Assembly (NCBI RefSeq): GCF_003614185.1
Contig: NZ_KZ987724.1
Location: 3,748,107 to 3,812,106, forward strand
From: Paenibacillus aceti
Lineage (GTDB): Bacteria > Bacillota > Bacilli > Paenibacillales > Paenibacillaceae
DNA: 64,000 nucleotides
Reading direction: 5' to 3'
Made by a program: the position numbers and the translations under genes. A model generated the notes under the pieces. That model was not told the DNA's origin and searched no databases. It saw only the letters and a program-made list of their open reading frames with translations. The first letter of the stretch is position 1. Every line of letters starts with the position of its first letter. This document shows, in pieces, positions 46,689 through 55,935 of this stretch.

Positions 46689-47960
46689 TTATCTCTTTAG
46701 TATTATTGACTTAATTTTTTTCATTTCATTCTCGTTAAATAATACAATCTCTTTAATAGCTATGTTATACCGTTTGATAAATGAGAGTAATAAAATAATA
46801 CCACTAACAGAATAAGAAATAATCGACGATATTGCAGCACCGCTAATACCCATAAAAGGAATTAAAATGTAATTACCTATAACATTTGCAATGACAGCTG
46901 CTATTAGTATAAAGAAGGAAATCTTTTGATTACCATTTGAAATATAGAGAGTATTCAAAATCTTAAAGAAAATCATAGGTATACAACCAACAAATAACAG
47001 CAATGTTACTGAATATGAGGCTATATATTCTTTACCATACATTAAATAAAGGAAATCCTTCCCTAACAATGAAAAGCCTATGATAATTATGATAGACAAA
47101 TATATATTAAACTTAATTCCAAAAACAATATCTTTCAAAGAATTATCTTTAGCAGTTTTATTAAACAAAACATCTTTGAAAGCATCGGGTATTAACCAAA
47201 CAATTCCTGCTAAGGTCACCCCTACACTATAGATACCTATGTCGCTATAATCAACAAATTGTTTAAGTATAATAGTATCAACGCTGTAGTTTAGGACTAT
47301 CAATAATGAAGTAACCATAGGAAATAAACTGAATTTTAATATATCTAACATAAAATAAAAATTTATTTTTAAAGAATACGGATAAAGCTTATTGCTAGTA
47401 ATAAATAATAAGCTTTCAAGCACAATTTTGATAATATAAATGTAGATTATGATCTCTAGATTATTATTAGTAAATAAATAGATAATCAATAAAAAAAATG
47501 CGTAGATTGCCATCGAAACAATAGTGATATAGTTTCTTTTATTTACATTTGCAACTAATGACATAAAGCTAATTTGCATGTTAAATTGACTTAATATACT
47601 TATAATCAATATAAAATTCAAAATTCTTTCTTTATAAAACACATTGATAATTAATAGTAAAACTATATATAAAATCAATTGGAAATAAAATATATTCACA
47701 AATTCCTGAGATGCACTATCCCCATTTTTTTTTTTGAAAAAAGTATATGATTGACCAATACCTAAATTTAGAATTAATGCTAGTATTCCAACAATATTTA
47801 AAATATATGAATATTCCCCCTTAAGACTAGGCCCAAGATATCTATTTAACAAGACCGAAGTAATCATACTTAAAAATACCAAAATAAACTTCGTCATTAT
47901 GGCTACAAAATACTCGTTGCTTCTAACCTTATGCGCCATTACTTCTCCTCTTCTTCTCAA
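46689..47960 (-). CDS. Wzx-like polysaccharide flippase
   Basis: A 423-aa protein with about 12 hydrophobic segments, of the MATE-like polysaccharide exporter (Wzx) type. The starting ATG has several in-frame alternatives; MAHKVRSNEYFVAIMTKF near residue 9 may be the true start. The gene is strikingly AT-rich compared with the arg and mur genes. It probably moves the lipid-linked repeat unit across the membrane. Assignment rests on topology and position. Confidence 0.8.
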   Translation of the reverse strand: MRRRGEVMAHKVRSNEYFVAIMTKFILVFLSMITSVLLNRYLGPSLKGEYSYILNIVGILALILNLGIGQSYTFFKKKNGDSASQEFVNIFYFQLILYIVLLLIINVFYKERILNFILIISILSQFNMQISFMSLVANVNKRNYITIVSMAIYAFFLLIIYLFTNNNLEIIIYIYIIKIVLESLLFITSNKLYPYSLKINFYFMLDILKFSLFPMVTSLLIVLNYSVDTIILKQFVDYSDIGIYSVGVTLAGIVWLIPDAFKDVLFNKTAKDNSLKDIVFGIKFNIYLSIIIIIGFSLLGKDFLYLMYGKEYIASYSVTLLLFVGCIPMIFFKILNTLYISNGNQKISFFILIAAVIANVIGNYILIPFMGISGAAISSIISYSVSGIILLLSFIKRYNIAIKEIVLFNENEMKKIKSIILKR

Positions 47961-47973
47961 TACAAAATGTGAA

Positions 47974-48582
47974 TTACTTCCTCTTTTTTATAACCTTCGC
48001 CGGAATCCCTACAGCAATGGAAAAGGGAGGAATTGACTTGTTTACAACGCTTCCAGCTCCTATAACGCTTCCCCTGCCAATAACAACACCATCTAGTACT
48101 TTAACCCCTGCTCCCAACCAAACATCATCCTCGATAGTAATCCCCTCCCTCGTCTCACCTTGAAATGTAATGGGTATATTCGGGTCACTAAATATATGAT
48201 TTGCCGGAATCAAAGTACAGTTTGTGGCTATTCTTACGTTATTTCCAATCTTCAGGCCTCCATTTCCATTGATATGACAAAAGGAATTAATGCTACAATT
48301 TTCACCTATTTCAATAGATCCACCATAGGGCATAATGCAAACCCACTTAGATATACTAGTATTTCTTTTTATTATTACTTTTCCTGAATTTGGCCCCCAG
48401 TATACTTTGCTTATAATGCATCCCTTTCCAATAGATAGATTGGGAACCATCATCATTAAGATAAAATTATGAATTGGGCTAGATACTCTTTTAAACCGGT
48501 ATTTAAGACTTTGACATACTTTGCCAATTATTAATATATTCCTCACCCACTTTTCATAAAATATTTTTCTGTGAAAATCCAA
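47974..48582 (-). CDS. Left-handed beta-helix acyltransferase, possibly 5'-truncated
   Basis: A 202-aa hexapeptide-repeat acyltransferase: repeated I-G-x-x-x turns (GSIEIGENCSINSFCHING; DDVWLGAGVKVLDGVVIGRG) and the end SIAVGIPAKVIKKRK. The frame begins at a TTG without a good RBS 34 bp from the IS30 end, and it is open upstream to the IS, so the insertion may have removed the original start. It likely O-acetylates a sugar of the repeat unit. Confidence 0.75.
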   Translation of the reverse strand: MDFHRKIFYEKWVRNILIIGKVCQSLKYRFKRVSSPIHNFILMMMVPNLSIGKGCIISKVYWGPNSGKVIIKRNTSISKWVCIMPYGGSIEIGENCSINSFCHINGNGGLKIGNNVRIATNCTLIPANHIFSDPNIPITFQGETREGITIEDDVWLGAGVKVLDGVVIGRGSVIGAGSVVNKSIPPFSIAVGIPAKVIKKRK

Positions 48583-48615
48583 ACGCTCGTTTGATTGAAT
48601 ATCGTCTTTTTAAAA

Positions 48616-49698
48616 GACGGATTGTCAAGGCAAGTGCGACAGTTCCTCTGAAAAAGATTCGCGAGCGGTTCTCCATCCCAGACATTTTCGTGGTCTGTGG
48701 TTAATCAGATCAAGAGCATGGTGTAAAGCCTCGTCCGTAACTTGAGCGAAGTCCGTTCCTTTGGGAAAAAACTCTCGCAAGAGGCCGTTGGCGTTCTCAT
48801 TGGAGCCTCGTTGCCAGGAGGAATACGGATCAGCAAAGTACACCTGTATGCTATGGGTGGCCTCCAGATTGGTGTAGCAAGCAAACTCCTTGCCACGATC
48901 TGCTGTAGCGGTTTGAAAGGCTCCGATAGGATACTCAGAAGCAACTACACCAAAAGCGATCTCCATAGACAACGCTGTGCGGTCTGGCATCCGAATGGCT
49001 TTGTACAAGCGCGTTTTACGCTCAATGAACGTAGCTACACAGCCCTTGCTTTTCCCACGGCCTGAGACCACCGTATCGAGTTCCCAATGACCAAACGTTT
49101 CCCGAGACCGTACCTCTTTGGGACGCTGAGAGATAGACTTGCCCACGGTAAACTTGCCACGCGTCTCAGCAGGCTTCTGCCGCTTGCCTTTGTGTCTGGG
49201 AACGGTGAGGATGCCTTTGGACAACAGGCCCGCGTACAGCCAGCGATAGATCGTTTTAAAGCATACGATGGCTTGCTTCTCCTGCCGAAACCGCTATGTG
49301 ATCTGCTCCGGAGACCAGGTGGCCTGACGCTTCTCTTCGATGACTCTAGCCAGCTCCGGCGTCCACTTGCCTTCGGGAACCGAGGTTTTACGACGCTGGG
49401 TATAGCTCTCCTGGGCTCGCTGTGCACCATAGGTCTCCTGACCCTCGTGACGCTCCAGTTCACGGCTGATGGTGGAATGATGTCTGCCGAGCTCTCTGGC
49501 AATCGCTCTGGCACTTTTCCCCTGCTGGTGGAGGATTTCTAGCTTGCTGCGCTCGATTATGCTAAGATGTGTGTAGTTCATGGTGGATTCTCCTTGTGTG
49601 TATGTAGGGTGTAGGAACTTTCATTCTACACGAATCCGGCCATGGGCTCTTTTTTATTTATTTCCAGCAGGTGTCGCACTTCATTTTACAATCCGTCA
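48616..49698 (-). mobile_element. IS30-family insertion sequence
   Basis: A 1.08-kb element bounded by inverted repeats of about 27 bp, both beginning GACGGATTGT and continuing to AAGTGCGACA (left 48616-48642; right 49698-49672 on the minus strand). It carries a single transposase gene of the IS30 type. No clear target-site duplication can be read. It lies between the acyltransferase and polymerase genes of the exopolysaccharide locus; the polymerase stop codon is only 2 bp from its right end. Confidence 0.85.
48625..49581 (-). pseudogene. IS30 transposase interrupted by an amber codon
   Basis: The N-terminal part (49581-49297) has the HTH typical of IS30 (LSIIERSKLEILHQQGKSAR, then ARELGRHHSTISRELERH). 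Codon 96 is TAG (49296-49294), and the frame then continues in phase (CFKTIYRWLYAGLLSKGIL) to the DDE domain: FGHWELDTVVSGRGK, TADRGKEFACY and NENANGLLREFFPKG. It is a simple nonsense mutation with no frameshift, so the full protein would be 318 aa. The element is probably immobile unless the stop is suppressed or supplied in trans. Confidence 0.88.
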
Positions 49699-49699
49699 T

Positions 49700-51001
49700 T
49701 TATAAATTACCATCTTTCAATTTATATCGCTCATAAACCCCAATAGTCACCCCCATTAGTATCCATGGAAATAAACCCACTCTTATTTCTCTAAAAAAAT
49801 AATAACCTACCGAAAAAACTTGATAGCTAGCGAGTCCGACGAAAGATGCTGTTAAGAGCATTAGGGAGGCCCTGTTTTTTGTAGATTTTCTCATGTTCTT
49901 CAAAAAGTAAATTAGCAATATTAAGACTAGAGCGTACTGTAGTATAAATCCTAATGCGCCATATGTCACCAATATGTTTACTGGCTCTACTTCAACGCCA
50001 TATGAAAGGACACTTTGATTTACTACTTGTTTAGACAACCCAAACAAATAGTGAAAAGGGTTCTTTAATAGAGATACAAAATACGCTATTTGATCAACTC
50101 TACCCCCACCACTCGTTTCAAATAAAACTCCCCATCTATACACCATTTTTACAACAATTGGATTACCATTGTTATAAAGATAAAGAAATATTGAATAAAT
50201 TACACTTGAAACTAAGATTAAGTATATTGTTGGCTTGAAACTTTTTCTATTTATATAAACGCTTACTACATAGAAAAGAAAAACTGAAAATACTAAAGCT
50301 AATATTCCTGCTCTGGCTTGACTTGCAAAAATATTAATAATAGATAAAAGCATTAAACTAGTTGATAAAAATTGGTGCTTTTTATAGTAACTAAATACAG
50401 AAAATCCGTATACAAAGAAAAATGTAGCTAATCCTCCGTTTGCAGTGGCATGTTGAGCTAATCCGTGAACCCTAATACCAACCATTGTTCTATTCAATTG
50501 TTCTAATTGTCCTGAAAAATCGTTAAAGGGATACAATCTCACTAAAAATTCTCTACCTGGCCATGGAATCCATTGAAATAAACCTATTAACATTCCTATA
50601 TTTAAAATTATTAGGAAATACTTAATAAAAATATCTGCCTCAACTTTCCCATTATAAAATATTACTGTAAATAAGATTATTGTTAAAAATTTCGCTATAT
50701 ACTGTAATGAATCTGTTGGAAAAATAAATTCACCAAAAACCGTTACTGTCCCGTATAAAGTTGATAAGAAAATTTCAATTAGTATTAATAGAGAAAATAA
50801 AATCAGGGTTTTTTGAAACTTAGGTACTGTTATCCATCCAAAAATAATGCATAGGAGAATCATTATCCCTAAGGGAATGAATAAATATAAAACTGGCATA
50901 CTAAACTGTCTGATGCTGATTATTGGCATTATGCTCAAAAAAAGGATTATAAACAATAACTGGTTATTAATCTTTAATGTTTCTTTTTGAATGTCAATCA
51001 C
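49700..51001 (-). CDS. O-antigen ligase/polymerase-like membrane protein (Wzy-like)
   Basis: A 433-aa protein with about ten to twelve membrane segments and a large loop around residues 150-200, fitting Wzy polymerases or O-antigen ligases. The sequence has no short catalytic motif that could be read. It is AT-rich like its neighbours and probably polymerises the exopolysaccharide repeat unit. Confidence 0.75.
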   Translation of the reverse strand: MIDIQKETLKINNQLLFIILFLSIMPIISIRQFSMPVLYLFIPLGIMILLCIIFGWITVPKFQKTLILFSLLILIEIFLSTLYGTVTVFGEFIFPTDSLQYIAKFLTIILFTVIFYNGKVEADIFIKYFLIILNIGMLIGLFQWIPWPGREFLVRLYPFNDFSGQLEQLNRTMVGIRVHGLAQHATANGGLATFFFVYGFSVFSYYKKHQFLSTSLMLLSIINIFASQARAGILALVFSVFLFYVVSVYINRKSFKPTIYLILVSSVIYSIFLYLYNNGNPIVVKMVYRWGVLFETSGGGRVDQIAYFVSLLKNPFHYLFGLSKQVVNQSVLSYGVEVEPVNILVTYGALGFILQYALVLILLIYFLKNMRKSTKNRASLMLLTASFVGLASYQVFSVGYYFFREIRVGLFPWILMGVTIGVYERYKLKDGNL

Positions 51002-51064
51002 CTCATTTACCTCTGAAAAACTTAACTATTCAATTTTCGTTATCTTTAGAATTTTACTCTTTTT

Positions 51065-52228
51065 CTATAATTTACTTTCCATAAAATCAATGATATTTTT
51101 TGCACGTTCTTCAATATTTAAAGATCTTGCTTTTTTTAGGGAACCATTTGAAAGTTTATCTCTCAAGCCCTTATTTTTATAAAGTAATTTTATTGAGTCT
51201 GCCACTTCATCAATATTCATTGGATCTATTCTAATCGAACAAGTCTCATCAATAATATCATCATTAAACGATCTATTTGATGATACTATTGGTAAACCGC
51301 AGGCCATTGCTTCAATAATAGCATTACAGCAACCCTCAGCTAATGTTGGCAGTACAAAAATATCTGCTGCTGATAGAAGTTCAGGAATATTTTCGTGAGG
51401 CTGCTTTCCCTCTAATAAGATCCCCCCACAACTTGGGCCAACATGTCCAAATCCAATAAATATTGATTTCACAGTATCAGAACCCACCATCTCTATTGCT
51501 TTTGATAGACGGTCAGCGCCTTTTATCTCTATAAATCGCCCTACAAATACAACAATAAAAGCATCTGCTGGTAATCCATACTTTTTTCTCATCTCGATCT
51601 TGTTGCGTTTATAAAAAAGTTTATTATTAATCGAATTTGGGAATACGCCTATTTTATCTTCTTCAACGATATTTTGTTCTAGCAAATTCGATTTGTTTGC
51701 GCTTGAAACTGATATAACGCCTCTTATGTCCTTCAAAAGATTTCTAGTTCTATCAATTCCTAAATAATCAATGGTATAATTAGTATTTTCACCATATGCA
51801 AAAAATGCAGGTATATTCAACTCCTGCGATATCTTAGCAGCTGAAATACCCGAGGGGAAAATAAAGTGTCCATAAACAGCATCGAAGTTAGACCCTATTT
51901 CTTTTAATACTTTTAAACAACTGCGCTGAAAAAAAAATAAGTTTAAAACATTAGTATTAATGGGGCCATATTTCTTTGAAGAAAAGGTAAGGTACCTAGG
52001 TGAATATATTTCAACAACGCCCGATTCTATGTTCTTACTCCAACGTTTTGGACTTAATCCACTATTACGAACTAGAGCTTTTGTTATTGACACTGGATTA
52101 AGAACAGTACAATCAATCCCCATATCCTTAAAGGTGACTACTAGTTGCTCGATAAATGGATTTCTAGGATTCGTTTCAGTTGGATATGCATCAGCTATGA
52201 TACAAATTCTCTTGATTTTCTTTTTCAT
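51065..52228 (-). CDS. Glycosyltransferase family 4 (GT-B)
   Basis: A 387-aa GT-B fold transferase. IADAYPTETNPRNPFIEQ is near the N-terminus, VVFVGRFIEIKGADRL near residue 215 begins the C-terminal Rossmann half, and FVLPTLAEGCCNAIIEAMAC near 295 is the donor-binding E-x7-E region. It transfers a sugar to the growing lipid-linked unit. Its specificity is unknown. Confidence 0.88.
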   Translation of the reverse strand: MKKKIKRICIIADAYPTETNPRNPFIEQLVVTFKDMGIDCTVLNPVSITKALVRNSGLSPKRWSKNIESGVVEIYSPRYLTFSSKKYGPINTNVLNLFFFQRSCLKVLKEIGSNFDAVYGHFIFPSGISAAKISQELNIPAFFAYGENTNYTIDYLGIDRTRNLLKDIRGVISVSSANKSNLLEQNIVEEDKIGVFPNSINNKLFYKRNKIEMRKKYGLPADAFIVVFVGRFIEIKGADRLSKAIEMVGSDTVKSIFIGFGHVGPSCGGILLEGKQPHENIPELLSAADIFVLPTLAEGCCNAIIEAMACGLPIVSSNRSFNDDIIDETCSIRIDPMNIDEVADSIKLLYKNKGLRDKLSNGSLKKARSLNIEERAKNIIDFMESKL

Positions 52229-52257
52229 ATTTAGACTTCCCTCTATAAATATTTATA

Positions 52258-53082
52258 TCAATAGTTCACTCCAGTTTTCACCTTCCCCCTATCCCTGTCA
52301 AGAAAGTCTTGTCTACCTTTAAACATCTGTTGTAGAGCGGTTATAAAGCTAATTTGATTTGAGTATAAACTTCTTTTTCTAATTAAAAATTGAACCATTA
52401 GTAATATTGAGGTTACTCTGCCGCCCATTGCTTGAAATAGAGCTCCTCGATCAAAAAAATATTTTTCATTGTACCCATTAAACCATGTAGACTCGTTCTC
52501 CTCAATTTCAGCAATAGTTTCTATAGAAGAATAAATTCTTAATTTATTTTTCAATGCATCTCTTATAAACAAACTATCTTCCCCAGAACCATATTGAGCC
52601 CCACCGCCAAACAGTAAAGAAAAACAAATATTTTTTTTAAAAATAGAGTCTCGTTTAAACGCTATATTTACTGTTCCATATTTCAAGGAATTTAAAAATC
52701 TTACTTTTCCATTCTTTTTTACTTTCACTATAGTTTGCCCATTCCTTTTATGGATCGGTACATTAAACATTATTATGTCTGCTTTCGGATTATTCTCAAA
52801 TGCATTTATTACAATATCTCTATATCCGTCCACATAAATCATATCATCGTCTGCCATTAAACAAATATCACCACTCGCCCGCATAAGAGCACTATTTCTA
52901 CTTAAACCAACGCCTCGCTCTGCAAAAGAAAAGTACTTTATTTGGTTTCCTTTATACTTAAATTCCGTGACTTTATTTTCATTACACTGATTAATGATTA
53001 TTGCATCGGACTGAATATTCATTTTCCCCAGCAGACTATTATCCGTTTGGTGCATTGTCGAAACTAATACTTGAAGGTTCAT
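52258..53082 (-). CDS. Glycosyltransferase family 2-like protein
   Basis: A 274-aa GT-A-like protein. GVGLSRNSALMRASGD near residue 58 and CLMADDDMIYVDGY near 75, containing the DDD metal motif, match family 2 transferases. The SGEDSLFIRDALKN section near 163 provides the ED acceptor motif. It probably adds one sugar of the repeat unit. Confidence 0.82.
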   Translation of the reverse strand: MNLQVLVSTMHQTDNSLLGKMNIQSDAIIINQCNENKVTEFKYKGNQIKYFSFAERGVGLSRNSALMRASGDICLMADDDMIYVDGYRDIVINAFENNPKADIIMFNVPIHKRNGQTIVKVKKNGKVRFLNSLKYGTVNIAFKRDSIFKKNICFSLLFGGGAQYGSGEDSLFIRDALKNKLRIYSSIETIAEIEENESTWFNGYNEKYFFDRGALFQAMGGRVTSILLMVQFLIRKRSLYSNQISFITALQQMFKGRQDFLDRDRGKVKTGVNY

Positions 53083-53140
53083 TATAAACTCCTTACGCGA
53101 GAGAGGTTAAACGAGTGTTATTTACTTCATAACACTGTCA

Positions 53141-54307
53141 TTATCTTGTACTTTCAGCTTTCTCCCAGAATGGCTTTGCCTTTCCTGTCAATATGGAATA
53201 AACTCCAACCCATTGTGCAAGTATAGTTACACAGTAGTAATAAACCAAAGTCAAATATTTATTATTAGATTTTGTAATTGCTCTAACCAATGCTAGAAGG
53301 TAAAATAGGGCTTGCCCCACAAACATTACTACATAAAACCATGACTCAGATAGTAGTAGGGCATTAGTTATGAATACCAATAAGTGAGAAATCCATAATA
53401 AATATCTACACGTTCTGTGTCCAAAATAAAAATATGAAAACCACTTATACTTGAATATGTTTAGTATTCTTATATCAGGTAATATGTGTTTAAGAATAAT
53501 TCGGTTCATTCTTACTTTACGTCCGAATTCGTCTTCTATAACTTCTCCAGCTTTCTCATAAGCAATAGCATCATGATTTGCTATTGCCCTTTTACCCTGA
53601 AGTGCATACAACAGTGGCATTGAACTATCATGGCATTGTATTGGATCGAAATCATAGTAATCTTTTGTCCTACATGCGTATAATGCTCCATTACCTGCAG
53701 TTACAGTCTGGATTCTACCTTCAATCTCCCGCGTAGCTAGATCACTGTCCCAGTAGCTTGCCTCAGCACTACTCACATCACTAGATGTCTGATTCACGAT
53801 AGATAATCTTCCTGATACATAAGCAATGTCTTCTGAAGTAAAAGCTGCCATTAATTCTTTTACAGAGTCTTTATCTAAAATAGAATTGGCATCAGTCATA
53901 ACTAGAAACTCTGTTTTTACAGTTTTTTGGGCCTCATTCTGAGCATTTGTTTTACCTTTTCGTTTCTTAACTTCATAAAGTCGTATATTAAAATTTTGAT
54001 GTTCTTTTACAAACTGTTTTACAATTTCATTTGTTTTATCAGTACTATTATCAGATGCAATTAAGAATTCTATTTTTTCTTTAGGATAGTTTAACTCTAT
54101 AATGTTATTTAACTTTTCTAGTATTACCTTTTCCTCATTGTGTGCAACTACCATTACAGTTGTTGTGGGCTGATGAGAAAAATCTTTTTTGAGCTCCCGT
54201 TTCTTAAATAGCTTACCAATAATTTTTAAAGAAACTGGATAGCCAACCATTGCCCACACAATAATAAACCCATTTATATAAAATATAATTTTATATAGTA
54301 AATCCAT
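53141..54307 (-). CDS. Membrane-bound glycosyltransferase family 2
   Basis: A 388-aa protein with an N-terminal membrane segment (6-26), a GT2 domain (VMVVAHNEEKVILEKLNNII near 52; MTDANSIL near 137, the D-x-D-like site; TAGNGALYACR near 202) and three or four C-terminal membrane segments from about 292. The layout resembles processive hyaluronan/chitin-type synthases, though a single-transfer role is equally possible. Confidence 0.85.
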   Translation of the reverse strand: MDLLYKIIFYINGFIIVWAMVGYPVSLKIIGKLFKKRELKKDFSHQPTTTVMVVAHNEEKVILEKLNNIIELNYPKEKIEFLIASDNSTDKTNEIVKQFVKEHQNFNIRLYEVKKRKGKTNAQNEAQKTVKTEFLVMTDANSILDKDSVKELMAAFTSEDIAYVSGRLSIVNQTSSDVSSAEASYWDSDLATREIEGRIQTVTAGNGALYACRTKDYYDFDPIQCHDSSMPLLYALQGKRAIANHDAIAYEKAGEVIEDEFGRKVRMNRIILKHILPDIRILNIFKYKWFSYFYFGHRTCRYLLWISHLLVFITNALLLSESWFYVVMFVGQALFYLLALVRAITKSNNKYLTLVYYYCVTILAQWVGVYSILTGKAKPFWEKAESTR

Positions 54308-54331
54308 GTGATTCTCCCTCGATTATTTAAT

Positions 54332-54850
54332 TTAGCGTAGCCTCTTTGCCGGAGTCCCAATATAGACCCCTGATTCGATTATATCTTTAATAACAACAGA
54401 GCCGGCACCTACTTTGCATTCCTTAGCGATGTTCACACCATTACTCACAACGCTACCAATACCCAGCCATGATCCATGTCCAATTCTTACAGAACCCGCT
54501 AAATGCACTCCCGGGGATATATGGACATAATCCTCAATACAATTATCATGATCTATTGTAGACCCCGTATTAATAATGCAACCTTTACCTATGTTGGTGC
54601 AGCAGTTAATAACTGCTCCCGCCATAACGACTGTCCCTTTTCCTATATTCACCTGATCCCCAATTACTGCACTTGGATGAACTAATACGGGTATATGGGC
54701 ACCAACTGTTTCCAGACTCTCATAAATCCTCTGTCTTGTGTTATTATCTCCAATACCAACAAAGATTTCGTGCTCATCAATGTGCTCAAAGATTCTATCC
54801 GAGGTCCCGATAACTTCTAATCCCATTGATGATTTTATTTTTATCATCAT
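54332..54850 (-). pseudogene. 5'-truncated PglD/EpsM-like sugar N-acetyltransferase
   Basis: The 172 codons encode the end of the N-terminal domain (MGLEVIGTSDRIFEHIDEHE, then FVGIGDNNTRQRIYESL) and a full hexapeptide beta-helix ending GVYIGTPAKRLR. Family members are about 210 aa and start with a Rossmann-like UDP-sugar site (G-x-G-G-H) which is missing here. It abuts a glycosyltransferase remnant with no gap. With the PglF-, PglE- and PglC-like genes it would complete a di-N-acetylbacillosamine type pathway. Because the acetyl-CoA-binding helix is intact, residual activity is possible but unlikely. Confidence 0.7.
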
Positions 54851-55224
54851 CTAAGAAAGCAATACTCTTCCACCTCCTGTTATATTAATGACAACTGGCT
54901 TATTTAGATTACTAGCAGCGTATGTTCCATAAATATTTGGCTTAATTGTATATGTTAATATAACATCAGGGTTAACTTCCTTAATAATTTTCGTATACTC
55001 CCTTATAAGCTTTAAATCTTCGAGAGGATTCATACCTCTTCTATTTATGTGTGTTTGTATATGATTTGCACCAGCCTCAATTAATAATTTAACTTTTATA
55101 TCTTCTTCTGATTCTGGCAAAGAAAATATACCTGATATCCTTGTCTTATTAATTCTTCAATTAATTCAAATCTAAAGTTATATAAGCCTACATCGTTATT
55201 AGCTAATATAAGAACCCTTGCCAT
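54851..55224 (-). pseudogene. Glycosyltransferase family 4 remnant, frameshifted and truncated
   Basis: Translation can start at ATG 55224 with a good GGAG RBS: MARVLILANNDVGLYNFRF, then EELIRQGYQVYF. A missing T in the TTTT run near 55123 shifts the frame, which then continues as SLPESEEDIKVKLLIEAG to TIKPNIYGTYAASNLNKP and ends at NITGGGRVLLS. Only the first third of a GT-B transferase remains; the rest was lost in a deletion that joined it to the acetyltransferase remnant. Confidence 0.75.
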
Positions 55225-55236
55225 TTTATCACTCCT

Positions 55237-55935
55237 TCATTTAGTACATTTTACATTATCAAACTTTTCTACCATTGTTTTTAAATCGTTCAAACTAATA
55301 ATAGATTGACTTTCCCTGATATCACGAAAGTAGCTTCTATCGCTATAAAATCCACACCTATTAATTCTTATTGTCTTTATAGGATAGATGCTACTAATAT
55401 AAAAATCTTTTTCTGGATTATCACCAATGTAAATCATTTCGTTATAATCTACATTCAACTTACTCTTGATAATCTCAAAGGATCGTGGGTGAGGTTTCCA
55501 GTATTCTCTTCCTAACTCATCGGTTACTATTATTTCATCAAAATAGCAATGAGCTTTTAGAGCATTTAATTTTTGACGTTGTGCATTGGCATAGCCATCA
55601 GTTATAATACCTATTTTTATTTTTTCTTGTTTTAAAACTTCAAGATTCGGTAACACATCATTATAAAACTCAATTGATGGGATATGGTTTCGGTACTCTT
55701 CTATTAACTGCTGAATGTCCCTATGAGTATAAATAATCCCAAATCTATCAAGAAGTCTGTTAAACACATATTTCGGGCTTTCATTAAATAAATCAATCAG
55801 AAGCTGATATAGTTCATTTTCAAATAAATGATATTTGTCGCATAGTACTTTAGAAATATGCAGGTATCCACTTTCGATATACTTTCTCTCAGAAATCAAC
55901 GTATCATCTAAGTCAAAAACAACTGCTTTTATCAT
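55237..55935 (-). CDS. HAD-superfamily hydrolase
   Basis: A 232-aa phosphatase-like protein. VVFDLDDTLISE is motif I, IITDGYANAQ near residue 111 motif II, KPHPRSFEI motif III and YIGDNPEKDF motif IV, all intact. Its start overlaps the stop of the ATP-grasp gene by 4 bp, so the two are made together. The substrate is unknown. Confidence 0.88.
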   Translation of the reverse strand: MIKAVVFDLDDTLISERKYIESGYLHISKVLCDKYHLFENELYQLLIDLFNESPKYVFNRLLDRFGIIYTHRDIQQLIEEYRNHIPSIEFYNDVLPNLEVLKQEKIKIGIITDGYANAQRQKLNALKAHCYFDEIIVTDELGREYWKPHPRSFEIIKSKLNVDYNEMIYIGDNPEKDFYISSIYPIKTIRINRCGFYSDRSYFRDIRESQSIISLNDLKTMVEKFDNVKCTK

